NCBI GenBank assembly: GCA_023131835.1
Contig: JAGLZA010000128.1
Span: 1 to 33,669 of the forward strand
Source of the DNA: Caldifarciminota bacterium
Lineage (GTDB): Bacteria; Hydrothermota; UBA3072
Reading direction: 5' to 3'
Length of the DNA: 33,669 bases
This document shows, in pieces, positions 1-9,191 of the stretch; positions within the stretch are counted from its first letter, which is position 1; every line of letters starts with the position of its first letter. Position numbers and translations under genes: made by a program. The notes beneath the pieces are model-generated. The model was not told the DNA's origin. It was given only the letters and a program-made list of their open reading frames with translations, and did no database searches.

Positions 1-49
1 GTCTTTGTGGTGAACAATCTTCATTCTTCAATTGGAGCGAAGCGACTTG
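1..49 (+). repeat. Dispersed intergenic repeat, GAGCGAAGCGAC module (partial copy)
   Basis: The first 47 bases match 21760-21806 almost exactly: a GTCTTTGTGGTGAAC word followed by TCTTCA and TTGGAGCGAAGCGACT. Related copies of the GGAGCGAAGCGAC word lie at 21673-21685, 23354-23366 and 33589-33601. The copy is cut by the window edge and ends just before the candidate promoter of the ATPase operon. Confidence 0.85.
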
Positions 50-59
50 TCCTCCCCAC

Positions 60-87
60 TTGACTTTTTTCCTTTTGGATTTATTCT
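60..87 (+). promoter_or_regulatory. Candidate sigma70-like promoter of the V/A-ATPase operon
   Basis: TTGACT at 60-65 and TATTCT at 82-87 (4/6 to consensus) are separated by 16 bases. The predicted start point near 94 lies on a GTG at 95. It is the only plausible promoter upstream of the long, gap-free ATPase gene string. Reading by eye only. Confidence 0.45.
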
Positions 88-94
88 TTACTTT

Positions 95-232
95 GTGAAT
101 ATTCCTACAATCGTTTTACTCTGGTTCTTTGTATTTATAAGAGCAATTATCTTCGTCGGGATAGTGTGTTATATCGTTATTGAATTCAGGAGGTTCAAGA
201 AGAGGAGAGAAGATAATGATAAAGGGGGTTAA
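95..232 (+). CDS. Possible small hydrophobic membrane protein upstream of the ATPase genes
   Basis: I do not recognise this ORF. The open frame extends back to a TTG at 32, but that part is repeat DNA and lies upstream of the candidate promoter, so the GTG at 95 is the more likely start if the gene is real (45 residues). The peptide has one or two hydrophobic segments rich in Ile, Val and Phe, then a basic, charged tail (RRFKKRRED). It overlaps the subunit H gene by 17 bases. No Shine-Dalgarno sequence precedes it; the GTG coincides with the predicted transcription start, so translation would be leaderless. Small hydrophobic proteins do occur at the heads of ATP synthase operons, but nothing in the sequence proves function. 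It may be a chance ORF. Confidence 0.28.
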   Translation: MNIPTIVLLWFFVFIRAIIFVGIVCYIVIEFRRFKKRREDNDKGG

Positions 233-527
233 GGAGGTTCTTTCAATAGAAAGAAATGCAAGAAAAGTCTTGCAGGATGCTGAGAAGGAAGCTGAGAAGA
301 TAAGAAGAGAGGCTGAAAAGGAGAGTAAGGGAATTATAGCCGATGCAAAGAAGGAAGCGAGATCCATAATTGAAGGATATAGAGAACGGATAACTAATGC
401 TCGAATAGATGAGAAGAGGGATATTGAAAAGGAATCAGAAGACCTTGAGAAGGAGTGGAAGAATCGATACGAACTCATCAAGGATAAATTACTGAATAAA
501 CTTATAAAAGGATTGTTAAAGGACTAA
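216..527 (+). CDS. V/A-type ATPase subunit H (G)-like peripheral-stalk protein
   Basis: Short (103 residues) and almost entirely charged helix, with alternating Glu/Lys/Arg and Ala (for example AEKEAEKIRREAEKE), as expected for the coiled-coil peripheral-stalk subunit H/G that pairs with subunit E. The frame is open back to a TTG at 180, but the ATG at 216 has an AGGAG at 203-207 and gives a normal N-terminus. The stop is followed directly by the ATG of subunit C. First certain gene of the ATPase operon; methanogen and Thermus operons also begin with this subunit. Sequence conservation in this family is low, so the call rests on length, coiled-coil character and position. Confidence 0.8.
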   Translation: MIKGVKEVLSIERNARKVLQDAEKEAEKIRREAEKESKGIIADAKKEARSIIEGYRERITNARIDEKRDIEKESEDLEKEWKNRYELIKDKLLNKLIKGLLKD

Positions 528-1394
528 ATGTACTACTCAGTTTACCCGAAACTCCGCGCCATATATTCTATACTCCCCACTTCAGAGGAAATAGGAGTCC
601 TCATTAAATCACACGGGCTATCTGGATTCAATAGTTATATCCGAAGTATGAATTTACTGAAAAGATTCCCTATTGAAAAGTACAATATGCCAAGACACTT
701 AACACATATTTCCTTTGAACTATCAATCTCAGTCCAAAAACGACTTTCTGGTTCTTCATCCGCATTCTTTGAAGCATACAGAAGGATCTATGAACTCAAA
801 GATATAAAATCAATCCTCCGTGGCGGCAGAGGATACTACTGCTTTTTTTTGGAAAAAGAAGATATAAACATTGAAGACCTTAACGCTCTTCTGAAGGATG
901 GATTCTGGAAGAATGCATGGAAGAAGGGATATTCCAGGTTCAAGGATACAGAAAGGATAGTTGATATAGAGATTCAACTGGATCAACATTATTATTATTC
1001 ACTTCTTGAAGCTGCCTCTGGACTTCCACAATCGGAAAGAGAAGAAACCAGGGAGCTCATACTCTTTCTTATCAATCTTACCAACAGAAACTGGATTTAT
1101 CGCTTGAAGAAATATTATAAGATGGAGCCTTATGAACTGAAGAGGTTTTTGATACCAGAAGGAGAAGTTTGTCAGAGGATAGAAGATGAAGAAGGAATCA
1201 AAAGAGAGGAAATGATAAAGGAATTCTATCGTTTATTCTATAAGGATTTCAAGATGAGAATGTTTACGATGAGGTCCATCCTTGCATTCTTCTTACTGCT
1301 CGATATGAAGATTGACCAATTACTCTCGATCTACTATGCAAAATTGATGCATATCGAAGAGGAAAGAATTAACAAAATAGCAGGAATGATTTAA
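528..1394 (+). CDS. V/A-type ATPase subunit C (AC39/d family)
   Basis: A 288-residue, mostly helical soluble protein, the size expected for subunit C, the funnel that couples the central stalk to the membrane ring. The final part (FTMRSILAFFLLLDMKIDQLLSIYYAK) resembles the family ending, where the chain tells the enzyme to contact the ring, and the family-typical alternation of short helices is visible. It starts on the base after the subunit H stop and ends one base before subunit I, so translation is probably coupled. In Thermus and methanogen operons subunit C lies after E; here it sits second, which is unusual. Identification rests on size, character and context as well as weak sequence resemblance. 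Confidence 0.85.
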   Translation: MYYSVYPKLRAIYSILPTSEEIGVLIKSHGLSGFNSYIRSMNLLKRFPIEKYNMPRHLTHISFELSISVQKRLSGSSSAFFEAYRRIYELKDIKSILRGGRGYYCFFLEKEDINIEDLNALLKDGFWKNAWKKGYSRFKDTERIVDIEIQLDQHYYYSLLEAASGLPQSEREETRELILFLINLTNRNWIYRLKKYYKMEPYELKRFLIPEGEVCQRIEDEEGIKREEMIKEFYRLFYKDFKMRMFTMRSILAFFLLLDMKIDQLLSIYYAKLMHIEEERINKIAGMI

Positions 1395-1395
1395 T

Positions 1396-3288
1396 ATGTG
1401 GGTTCCGGAATTAATGTCTCGATTTCTCCTCGCAACGACCAGAGAAGACCTTACTGAAGTTCTTGAATTCTTTGGCCGCGAAGGTAAGTTCCATGTGGTT
1501 GAATTTACGGATGAAAATCTTTTAGAACCCAAATATGGAGAAACCTATCAAAACCTGACAGAACAGAAAGATAGAATTGAAAGCATTATCGAATACTTTG
1601 ATGTAAATGTTAAAAGAGAATCTTTTGTCCATGCTGTGGATGCAACTGAGGTAGCAAAAGAAGCAGGAGAGTTCTTAAATGAATTCCAGGTAGAGTTGGG
1701 TAAGAAGCAGGAAAGGCTAAAGGAACTAAAGACCTCAGAGACAGAACTCAATATCATAGCAGAACTTCTTGCACTCTTTCCTGATTCTGATGCGTCCATT
1801 CAGGATCTTGGTGAGAATAGGTTCTTGAGGGTCTTGGGAGGGATCATACCGGTTGAAGAGAAAGAAAATCTCCTGGAAGTGATAGAGGGCATGGATTTTC
1901 ATTTATATTTTAGACCTCCTCAAATAGATAGAATTCCGGTAATGATCTTCTATCCTGCCGAAGATGAGGAAATGCTTAATAAGATCTTAAAACAGGTCCG
2001 TTTCAACAGGGTTGAAGGGTTTAATCTGTTGGAAGGTTCAATTTCAACACTTAAGGATTCTATTGAAATAGATTTCTGGGAGATAAAGGAGGAGAGGGCA
2101 ACTATTCAGGGTTCCATTCGTGAGATGGGAGAGGATGTTGAAGAGAGGATATTGGGTTTGAGGAGGGATGTGGATGTTTCATTAAAAGAATTACAATGGG
2201 TAAATAGGATGGCCAGAACAGAACAGGTTTTCTTTATTGAGGCATACTTGCCGAGCAGAATGGTTTCTGAAATAAAGGAAAGGGGAAAAGAACTTAACCT
2301 GTATATCATCGAGGAGGAACTTATAAACAGAAGGAGTAAAAACGCAGAGAAGGCTCCTACAAAACTCAATAATCTCTCTTTGTTCCGACCATTCGAATTC
2401 CTTATCAAGACCTATGGTATTCCTTCATATAGGGGAATTGATCCGACCATCCCAACAACCATTACCTTCCTCCTGATGTATGGTATTATGTTTGGTGATT
2501 TCGGACACGGATTGGTTCTTATTCTTTTGGGTATCGGTTTATGTTTTATTCGCTTATTAAGAAAATATGCGCTGTTCCCAATTGTAATGGGGTTTTCCTC
2601 TGTTATATTTGGAATCCTATTTGGGGAATTCTTTGGAATGCATCCCTTTGATCCTATCTGGTTTTCTCCCTTTGAAAATACAGAGAAAGCAATGCTTTTT
2701 GCAATTTATCTCGGGATTGGAATGATAAGTGTTGGATTTATAATACGGCTTATTGAGGAGGGTTTGAACGGGGATAAGGAAGAACTGTTCCTTTCAGGGG
2801 AAGGTTTACCAGGCTTTATATTCTATCTGTCAATAATTCTTCTGGCTTTTTCTCTGTTAAATAACCTATCTAAAAAAGTAATCATCACAGAAGCCTGTGT
2901 TACCGCGATAGCAATTCTCATCGTTGCTCTGGGTAAGCCCATAAAGGAGGCAATTTCAAAGGGCTTCAATACAAGTTATCTTCTTATATCTCTGGGCGAG
3001 GTGATACATCTATCGCTTGCTATGATTTCCAATACCCTTTCATTTATTCGGGTTGCTGCATTCAATATAGGCCATGTAATTCTTACCATCTCTATAATCA
3101 CAATAGCTGATATGATGGGTGAGATGGTTGGTGTCGGAAAATATTCTACACTCATTACCGGGCATCTTTTCATTATTGCCCTTGAAGGAATGATAGTTTT
3201 TATACAGGCACTCCGTTTGGAATATTATGAGTTTTACTCACGATTCTTTAAGAAGGGTGGAAAACTATATAAACCAATAAAGATATAA
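1396..3288 (+). CDS. V/A-type ATPase subunit I (a subunit, membrane stator)
   Basis: At 630 residues this has the two-part layout of subunit I. About 345 cytosolic residues with coiled-coil stretches bind the peripheral stalks, and about eight membrane segments follow. The family motif around YGIMFGDFGHGLVL opens the membrane part. NTLSFIRVAAFN (about residues 546-557) contains the essential stator arginine, Arg552, that faces the rotating ring. The end ALEGMIVFIQALRLEYYEFY is also diagnostic. It works with subunit K to pass ions across the membrane. It starts at an ATG immediately after subunit C; a GGGAGG upstream of subunit K follows its stop. Confidence 0.97.
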   Translation: MWVPELMSRFLLATTREDLTEVLEFFGREGKFHVVEFTDENLLEPKYGETYQNLTEQKDRIESIIEYFDVNVKRESFVHAVDATEVAKEAGEFLNEFQVELGKKQERLKELKTSETELNIIAELLALFPDSDASIQDLGENRFLRVLGGIIPVEEKENLLEVIEGMDFHLYFRPPQIDRIPVMIFYPAEDEEMLNKILKQVRFNRVEGFNLLEGSISTLKDSIEIDFWEIKEERATIQGSIREMGEDVEERILGLRRDVDVSLKELQWVNRMARTEQVFFIEAYLPSRMVSEIKERGKELNLYIIEEELINRRSKNAEKAPTKLNNLSLFRPFEFLIKTYGIPSYRGIDPTIPTTITFLLMYGIMFGDFGHGLVLILLGIGLCFIRLLRKYALFPIVMGFSSVIFGILFGEFFGMHPFDPIWFSPFENTEKAMLFAIYLGIGMISVGFIIRLIEEGLNGDKEELFLSGEGLPGFIFYLSIILLAFSLLNNLSKKVIITEACVTAIAILIVALGKPIKEAISKGFNTSYLLISLGEVIHLSLAMISNTLSFIRVAAFNIGHVILTISIITIADMMGEMVGVGKYSTLITGHLFIIALEGMIVFIQALRLEYYEFYSRFFKKGGKLYKPIKI

Positions 3289-3301
3289 TAGGGAGGTATT
3301 T

Positions 3302-3673
3302 ATGAATAGTTTTAAAGTCAAAATTGAGCGGTTGAAAACACTGAACACCGGTTTAAGAGTTGCTGCATTGATACTTGTGCTTCTTGGTATAATTGTTCTT
3401 GTTACTCCTTTTTCCCTCTTTGGTGCAGAAGAGGAAGTGAGTCAAGTAGTTGGCGAAAAAGCTACAGCATGGGCTTTCCTTGCAGCGGGCTTCTCAATTG
3501 CTGTAGCTGTTTTAGGGGCAGGGATTGCGCTTTCCAAAATTGGACCTGCTGCTATGGCTGCCCTTGCAGAAAAGCCAGAGATTATGGGTACTGCTATCCT
3601 CTTTGCAGGTCTTGCAGAAGGACTTGCCATCTGGGGACTTATCGTAGCAATTCTTATCTTAGTTAAGGTATGA
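3302..3673 (+). CDS. V/A-type ATPase subunit K (c ring, proteolipid)
   Basis: 123 residues. An N-terminal hydrophobic segment (about 18-41) is followed by one helical hairpin (about 55-80 and 96-121). The ion-binding carboxylate is Glu106 in FAGLAEGLAI. The loop SKIGPAAMAALAEKPE is characteristic. The hairpin is a single unit, so the ring would be built from 2-helix repeats plus an extra N-terminal helix or cleaved leader, as in Thermus subunit L. I see no Gln or Thr/Gln set in the first hairpin helix of the kind that binds Na+ in Enterococcus NtpK, so proton coupling is more likely; this is inference. A good GGGAGG lies 5' of the ATG. The end overlaps subunit F as ATGA. Confidence 0.95.
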   Translation: MNSFKVKIERLKTLNTGLRVAALILVLLGIIVLVTPFSLFGAEEEVSQVVGEKATAWAFLAAGFSIAVAVLGAGIALSKIGPAAMAALAEKPEIMGTAILFAGLAEGLAIWGLIVAILILVKV

Positions 3674-3972
3674 AGATAAAGGTTATAGGTGATGAGTTCA
3701 CCTGTCTTGGGTTCAATCTTGCAGGAGTTGATACAGTGGTTACTATGGACAGAGAAACGGTTGATGTGGAATTCGAAAAGTCCCTGCAAGATGAGGAGAT
3801 AGGACTCATATTCATAACAGAGAAGGAGGCCGATCTCATCAGGGATAAGGTCGATAAACAGAAGACCGAAGGTAAAATGCCCCTGGTTGTAGAGATTCCT
3901 TCTAAGGTTGGATGGAGAGAAAGAGGCAGGACATTGCAATTGATAAAACGCGTTTTATCTATAGAAGTATGA
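3670..3972 (+). CDS. V/A-type ATPase subunit F (central stalk)
   Basis: 100 residues, the usual size for subunit F. The fold signature is present: an N-terminal KIKVIGDEFTCLGFNLAGV strand-helix, GLIFITEKEADLIRD in the middle and PLVVEIPSKVG near the end. With subunit D it forms the rotating shaft. It overlaps subunit K upstream and subunit E downstream through four-base ATGA junctions, so translation is coupled. In most archaeal-type operons F follows C and precedes A; here it precedes E. Confidence 0.95.
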   Translation: MKIKVIGDEFTCLGFNLAGVDTVVTMDRETVDVEFEKSLQDEEIGLIFITEKEADLIRDKVDKQKTEGKMPLVVEIPSKVGWRERGRTLQLIKRVLSIEV

Positions 3973-4550
3973 AGAAAGGCATAGAGGATTTAGAGAAGAA
4001 GATAATAAATAAGGCAAATGAGGAAGCAGAACTGGTTGTATCCAGAGCAAAGAAGGCAAGGTTACGCATACTAAAGGGAGCAAAGGAAGAGGCAAAGGAA
4101 ATAGAGGAGGAGGCTAAGAAAAAGGGAGAGGAATTTTTCGAGAAAGAAAAGAGAAGGATAATCTCGGAGAAGAGAATTGACGAAAAGAAGGAGATTCTTT
4201 CTGTGCGTCAGAAAGTTCTGGATCAACTCGCATTGGATATGGAACAATGTCTCCTTGAGATGCTAAAAAGAGAGGAAATGAGTGAATGGATAAAATCAAA
4301 GTGTGAGGAAATAATAGATAAGGAAAGAGAAAAAATGGTTCTTGTGACCAGAGAGAAAGATAAGGAAATATACGAAAAAATAGTAAAGAAAATTCATAAT
4401 CTAATGGTAGGGGTTGAGCCAATAGAGACAGGGTTTCTTCTCCGCTGCGAGGAGTGCGAATATGATTTTCGTTTCAATGTCATCTCTCAGAATGTCATTC
4501 ACAGGAACAGAAAGATAATTGTTTCAATGTTGGGAGAAAATAGTGGGTGA
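3969..4550 (+). CDS. V/A-type ATPase subunit E (peripheral stalk)
   Basis: 193 residues. The first ~90 form a highly charged coiled coil, followed by a compact C-terminal domain ending in DFRFNVISQNVIHRNRKIIVSML, matching subunit E, the partner of subunit H. The frame is open further upstream to an ATG at 3912, but that lies inside subunit F. The ATG at 3969 forms an ATGA overlap with the F stop, gives the usual start (MKKGIEDLEKKI) and is preferred. Its 3' end overlaps the subunit A start by eight bases. Confidence 0.9.
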   Translation: MKKGIEDLEKKIINKANEEAELVVSRAKKARLRILKGAKEEAKEIEEEAKKKGEEFFEKEKRRIISEKRIDEKKEILSVRQKVLDQLALDMEQCLLEMLKREEMSEWIKSKCEEIIDKEREKMVLVTREKDKEIYEKIVKKIHNLMVGVEPIETGFLLRCEECEYDFRFNVISQNVIHRNRKIIVSMLGENSG

Positions 4551-6303
4551 AGGGGTCCTTTACAGAATTTCAGGTCCTATCGTAGTATCAAGGAAGACAT
4601 CGGGTCTTAAGATGAACGAAGAGGTCAGGATAGGGGATGAGGAACTCATTGGTGAAGTGATAGAGATAAACGGGGAGGAAGCAGTAATTCAGGTGTATGA
4701 AGAAACAACGGGAATCAGTCCAGGAACAAGAGTCTCTGGCACAGGTAATCCAATATCGGTGGAATTGGGTCCTGGTCTAATTGGCTGCACATTTGATGGT
4801 ATCCAACGACCACTTGTCGTTATAAGAAAAGAGCAGGGTATTTTTATCAAGAGAGGGCTAAACCCCAAACCATTATCCAGGGACAGGGAATGGGAGGTGG
4901 ATATTCACTTGAAGAAAGACGATTTGGTTGTTCCAAATACCATAATTGGAGAGGTTGAAGAGACATCCCTTATCAGACATCGTATTCTCATTCCCCCGGG
5001 AGTATATGGTAAGGTGTTAGAGATAATAGAATTACCAGGATATAGAGTAGAGGATACGATCTGTATTATAGAAGATAAAGAGGGTGAAAGAAGAGAGGTT
5101 AAACTCTTCCACACATGGCCGGTTCGGAAAAAGAGACCCTTTATTGAAAGACTTCCCCACGAAGAGATACTGTTTACCGGTCAGAGGGTAATCGATTCCA
5201 TCTTTCCCCTTGCCAAGGGAGGGGTTGCTGCAATACCTGGAGGGTTTGGCACAGGAAAAACGGTAACTCAACACGCTCTTGCCAAGTGGGCTGATGCAGA
5301 TATTATCATATATATTGGTTGTGGGGAGAGGGGAAATGAGATGGCGCAGGTCCTGGAAGAGTTTCCTAAACTCAAGGACCCAAGGTCCGGGAAATCCCTT
5401 ATGGAAAGGACTATCCTTATTGCAAATACCTCCAATATGCCTGTTACCGCGAGGGAATCCAGTATATATACAGGTATTACTATGGCAGAGTATTTCAGGG
5501 ATATGGGTTATGATGTAGCGCTTATGGCAGATTCAACTTCCAGATGGGCAGAGGCTCTCAGAGAGATATCTGGTAGAATGGAAGAGATGCCAGCTGAGAG
5601 GGGTTATCCTGCCTATTTAGGCTCAAGACTTGCAGGGTTCTATGAACGAGGCGGAAGGGTAAAGGTTACAGAAGACAGAATAGGTTCTGTCTCTGTGATT
5701 GGCGCAGTTTCACCTCCGGGAGGAGATTTTTCAGAGCCTGTAACCAGCCACACAAAGCGTTTTGTTCGCACATTCTGGGTCCTTGATAAGGATTTGGCGT
5801 ATGCAAGGCATTATCCTGCAATATCCTGGACCAATTCATATTCAGGCTATTTTGAAGAGATTGCAAAATGGTGGGAGGCTAAAGATATACCTATTCGTAG
5901 CCTTCGTATCAGAGTAATGGAGACACTCACGGTTGAGACTCACCTGCGTCAGATAGTCCAAATGGTAGGAGAAGGTGCACTTCCCGAGAAAGAGAGATTA
6001 ACCTTAAAGGAAGCAGAACTCATCAGGGAGGGATTCCTTCAGCAGAATGCCCTATCACCGGTGGATGCATATTGCAGCCCTGAAAAGCAATATAGAATGC
6101 TGAAGATTATACTGGATTTTGGTGAGCGCGCGCGGGATCTCTTAGAAAGGGGACTTCCATTGTTTAAGATTATAGAACTACCGATATTTTCTGAATTGAA
6201 ACGGATGGGCGTAGAGATTGAAAATAAAGAGATAGATAAATTTGATAAATTGGCTGAAAGGGTAGAGAAAGAATTTGAAACCCTGAAGGAAGAATATGGA
6301 TAG
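4543..6303 (+). CDS. atpA: V/A-type ATPase catalytic subunit A
   Basis: 586 residues. The Walker A loop GGFGTGKT is at about 233-240. The catalytic Glu262 lies in GCGERGNEM. The A-subunit-specific non-homologous insertion is recognisable from [14 protein letters not shown] and HTWPVR. ATP hydrolysis or synthesis takes place here. I chose the GTG at 4543 because a GGGAG at 4532-4536 is correctly spaced and the resulting N-terminus ([15 protein letters not shown]) fits the family; an in-frame TTG at 4519 would add residues encoded inside subunit E. The gene overlaps E and B by eight bases each. No intein is present at the P-loop, a site where some archaeal A subunits carry one. Confidence 0.97.
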   Translation: MGEGVLYRISGPIVVSRKTSGLKMNEEVRIGDEELIGEVIEINGEEAVIQVYEETTGISPGTRVSGTGNPISVELGPGLIGCTFDGIQRPLVVIRKEQGIFIKRGLNPKPLSRDREWEVDIHLKKDDLVVPNTIIGEVEETSLIRHRILIPPGVYGKVLEIIELPGYRVEDTICIIEDKEGERREVKLFHTWPVRKKRPFIERLPHEEILFTGQRVIDSIFPLAKGGVAAIPGGFGTGKTVTQHALAKWADADIIIYIGCGERGNEMAQVLEEFPKLKDPRSGKSLMERTILIANTSNMPVTARESSIYTGITMAEYFRDMGYDVALMADSTSRWAEALREISGRMEEMPAERGYPAYLGSRLAGFYERGGRVKVTEDRIGSVSVIGAVSPPGGDFSEPVTSHTKRFVRTFWVLDKDLAYARHYPAISWTNSYSGYFEEIAKWWEAKDIPIRSLRIRVMETLTVETHLRQIVQMVGEGALPEKERLTLKEAELIREGFLQQNALSPVDAYCSPEKQYRMLKIILDFGERARDLLERGLPLFKIIELPIFSELKRMGVEIENKEIDKFDKLAERVEKEFETLKEEYG

Positions 6304-7672
6304 TATATACCATAAGAGACATATAGGGGCACAGGAATTAACAGGTCCCATCCTTATTGTGGAAGGTGTGGAGAATGTGGGTTTTGGTGAGTTGGTCCTG
6401 ATTGAGCAGGGTGATATAAATAGACTTGGGAGAGTCCTTGAAGTGGCTGGGAATCGTGCTGTATGCCAGGTTTTCGCTGGAACTTCTGGTATTGACAGGG
6501 AGAAGGTTCGGATTCGATTTACCGGTTCCCCAATGACCCTTCCTGTATCGGAAGAGATGATTGGGAGGGTATTCGATGGTCTCGGCAGACCAATTGATGG
6601 TTGTGGTGAGGTTATAGGTGAGGAAGAAAGAGATGTTAATGGTAACCCTTTGAATCCGGATGCACGGGAATACCCCCGGGAGAATATACTCACTGGCATA
6701 TCAGCAATAGATGGACTCACCACATTGATTCGTGGACAAAAACTTCCGATATTCTCAGGTGCAGGATTGCCCCATAATGAGATAGCAGCTCAGGTTGTCA
6801 ATCAGGCAAGGATTTCGAAGGAGGAGGATTTTATTATCATATTTGCGGCAATGGGCATAAAGGCCGATGATGCAGATTTCTTTATGAGAAGATTTGAAGA
6901 GGGTGGTGCTTTAAGCCGCCTTGTTACATTTATTAATCTTGCGGATAGCCCATCAGTGGAACGACTCATAACTCCGAGATGTGCATTAACAGCAGCAGAG
7001 TATCTTGCATTTGATAAAGGTAACCATGTTCTCGTTATAATGACCGACCTCACAAATTATTGTGAGGCATTGCGTGAAGTAGCCTCAGCGATGGGAGAAG
7101 TCCCTTCAAGAAAGGGTTACCCCGGATATCTATACAGTGACCTTGCTACTCTGTATGAACGAACCGGAAGGGTGAAGGGTAGGGAAGGTTCCATTACCCA
7201 GATACCGATACTAACTATGCCTAATGACGATATCACCCATCCTATCCCGGATCTTACAGGATATATCACCGAGGGGCAGATTGTTCTCTCAAGAGAATTA
7301 TATCAGAAAGGCATCTATCCCCCAATAGATATTATGTCATCCCTGTCAAGATTGATGAAGGACGGCATAGGGGAAGGACGGACAAGGAAAGACCATCCTG
7401 ATCTCTACAGTCAGTTATACGCATCCTATTCTCGAGTTCAGAGGGTCCGCTCTCTTGCATCAATAATAGGCGAGGATGAATTATCTGAGGTGGATAGAAA
7501 TTATCTTAAGTTTGGAAAAGACTTTGAAGGGAAGTTCCTTAATCAGGATAAGACAGAGAGTCGGTCCATTGAGGAGACTCTGAATCGTGGATGGGAAGTT
7601 CTTATGAATCTTCCGGAATCCGAGCTTGTCAGGCTATCAAAAGAGGAAATTGAAGAATACAGGAGTAAGTAG
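6296..7672 (+). CDS. atpB: V/A-type ATPase regulatory subunit B
   Basis: 458 residues, close to the family norm of about 460. The degenerate nucleotide loop [17 protein letters not shown] replaces a Walker A motif, as expected for the non-catalytic B subunit. [22 protein letters not shown] and [30 protein letters not shown] are hallmark stretches. The ATG lies inside the last codons of subunit A and is preceded by an AAGGAAG. Its stop shares one base with the GTG of subunit D. Confidence 0.97.
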   Translation: MDSIYHKRHIGAQELTGPILIVEGVENVGFGELVLIEQGDINRLGRVLEVAGNRAVCQVFAGTSGIDREKVRIRFTGSPMTLPVSEEMIGRVFDGLGRPIDGCGEVIGEEERDVNGNPLNPDAREYPRENILTGISAIDGLTTLIRGQKLPIFSGAGLPHNEIAAQVVNQARISKEEDFIIIFAAMGIKADDADFFMRRFEEGGALSRLVTFINLADSPSVERLITPRCALTAAEYLAFDKGNHVLVIMTDLTNYCEALREVASAMGEVPSRKGYPGYLYSDLATLYERTGRVKGREGSITQIPILTMPNDDITHPIPDLTGYITEGQIVLSRELYQKGIYPPIDIMSSLSRLMKDGIGEGRTRKDHPDLYSQLYASYSRVQRVRSLASIIGEDELSEVDRNYLKFGKDFEGKFLNQDKTESRSIEETLNRGWEVLMNLPESELVRLSKEEIEEYRSK

Positions 7673-8277
7673 TGGCTATAGCACCCACCCATAGCAATCT
7701 TCTGAAGTTAAAAAAGGAATTAGGGATAGCCAGAGAAGGATACAGCCTCCTGGATGAAAAGAGGGAAGTTATGATAATGGAACTTATGGGTAATATACAC
7801 GGTTTTAAAAGGATGGAAGAGGACTTAACAGAAAAGTTAAAGGAAGCATATATTGCACTGGAAGATGCTGTGGTTTCTATGGGGAAGGATAACTTGAGGA
7901 AATTTTCTAAAACAAAGGAGCAGCCCTATGTGGATATCCGGATGAGATCGATTATGGGTATTCCAGTTCCGGAACTAATGATTGATATTCCTGAAGAAGG
8001 ATGTTATGCATCTCTTGAATCAACTGACGAGAATTTTGACCTTGCGTTGATGAATTTCAAAGAGGTATTAGAGATCGCAGTTCAGTGGGCAGCAAGGGAG
8101 GCTCTATTATGGAAGTTGGGTTCAGAGATTAATAAGACGCAGAAAAGGGTAAATGCACTTGAGAATCTATTCATTCCTGAATATGAAGAAGATATAAAGC
8201 GGATAGAGGAATCTCTGGAAGAGGAAGAAAGGGAAGAGTTCTTCAGGAGGAAAAGGTTGAAAGGAAGGGGGTATTGA
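7672..8277 (+). CDS. V/A-type ATPase subunit D (central shaft)
   Basis: 201 residues. The N-terminus APTHSNLLKLKKELGIAREGYSLLDEKREVM is the classic subunit D signature, and the protein is a long antiparallel coiled coil with the hinge region in the middle. With F it forms the rotor axle. The GTG start overlaps the subunit B stop by one base, and the stop shares a base with the ATG of the next gene, a universal stress protein. This is the last true ATPase gene of the operon. Confidence 0.96.
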   Translation: MAIAPTHSNLLKLKKELGIAREGYSLLDEKREVMIMELMGNIHGFKRMEEDLTEKLKEAYIALEDAVVSMGKDNLRKFSKTKEQPYVDIRMRSIMGIPVPELMIDIPEEGCYASLESTDENFDLALMNFKEVLEIAVQWAAREALLWKLGSEINKTQKRVNALENLFIPEYEEDIKRIEESLEEEEREEFFRRKRLKGRGY

Positions 8278-8714
8278 TGAAAAAAATCCTATTGTATATC
8301 GTATCCGGAGAGATGAGGGCATCCTGGGACAGGGCTATTGAGCTCAGTAAGAGTCTTTCTGCCAGCCTGTTTGCCCTATTTATTGTGGATCAAGAGATGG
8401 TAAAAAAGGTTTCAAAACTCAGAGGAACTAATGAGGTCGATACTGCAATAGAGATAGAAGAAGAAGGCTGGAAGTATTTATATTATCTTGAGGAAAAAGC
8501 TGTAGATAATGGGGTAAGGACAGCTCTGTTTCTAAAGGAGGGTAACCCGATAGATATAATCCGGAGTTTTGTAAAGGAGAAAGAGGTTGAACTGCTTGTT
8601 GTGGGATATAAGCAAGGCGCAGGGAGAGAAGGGTGGAAGTATGGGAGGATAGTAGAACAGTTGATCGAACATGTCCCATGTCCGGTTCTCATTGAAAAAG
8701 AGGGAGGGAGATAA
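8277..8714 (+). CDS. Universal stress protein (UspA family)
   Basis: 145 residues. The fold signature is visible: KKILLYIVSGE start, GNPIDIIRSFVKEKEVELLVVGY in the middle, and IVEQLIEHVPCPVLIEKE at the end. The ATP-binding motif is only partly kept: GYKQGAG then GWKYGR, with Arg in place of the usual Ser/Thr after the last Gly, so nucleotide binding is uncertain. The ATG at 8277 is preferred over the TTG at 8274, since the latter adds only one residue. It directly follows subunit D and overlaps the next gene by one base, so it is co-transcribed with the ATPase. A regulatory or protective link to the ATPase is inference. Confidence 0.85.
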   Translation: MKKILLYIVSGEMRASWDRAIELSKSLSASLFALFIVDQEMVKKVSKLRGTNEVDTAIEIEEEGWKYLYYLEEKAVDNGVRTALFLKEGNPIDIIRSFVKEKEVELLVVGYKQGAGREGWKYGRIVEQLIEHVPCPVLIEKEGGR

Positions 8715-9166
8715 TGATAGAAGAACTGTTAGACGAGGATTTAATTCTTATCGTAGATGAGGTAGAGGACAAATTCAAGTTGATAGAGATGATGGTTGAT
8801 AGGACATTAAGCAAGGGTTTAATAATGACGAGAGAACCTATCATGGAGAAGATAAGAGAGAGAGAAGAACTGGAGAGCACGGGTGTAGTGGAAGGGATAG
8901 CAATACCCCATGCGCGCACTGAAGCTGTTAAGGACCTACTCCTGGTGGTAGCAATTGTTAAAAAGGGTCTGGATTTTCAATCATTGGACGGAAAACTCGT
9001 GTCCATTGTATTCTTGATCGTTGCACCAGAGGAGGCCAAGAAGAACTATATCAATGTCCTGGCCCGTATATCACGAATGTGCCGTCAGGAGGAATTCAGA
9101 TCTGCCTTAAAGGAATCGACCTTACCCTCCGAGATACTGGAGGTCATAAGGGAATATGATATGTGA
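8714..9166 (+). CDS. PTS EIIA domain protein, fructose/nitrogen type
   Basis: 150 residues forming a single EIIA type-2 domain. The phosphorylatable His66 lies in GIAIPHARTEAV. The middle (LLLVVAIVKKGLDFQSLDGKLVSIVFLIVAPEEA) and the C-terminal helix are typical. No EIIB, EIIC, HPr or EI gene is in the window, so it is more likely a regulatory EIIA(Ntr)-like protein than part of a sugar transporter. It is the last gene of the ATPase operon, one base overlapping the stress-protein gene. A phosphorylation-dependent input into energy metabolism is an attractive guess but not shown. No clear terminator follows. Confidence 0.85.
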   Translation: MIEELLDEDLILIVDEVEDKFKLIEMMVDRTLSKGLIMTREPIMEKIREREELESTGVVEGIAIPHARTEAVKDLLLVVAIVKKGLDFQSLDGKLVSIVFLIVAPEEAKKNYINVLARISRMCRQEEFRSALKESTLPSEILEVIREYDM

Positions 9167-9191
9167 GGAGTGTTAACCGTTTTCGCCACTG

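Noticed and set aside
4519-4542. TTG start for ATPase subunit A
   Set aside because: It has no SD, lies deep in subunit E, and gives a non-family N-terminus; GTG at 4543 is better.
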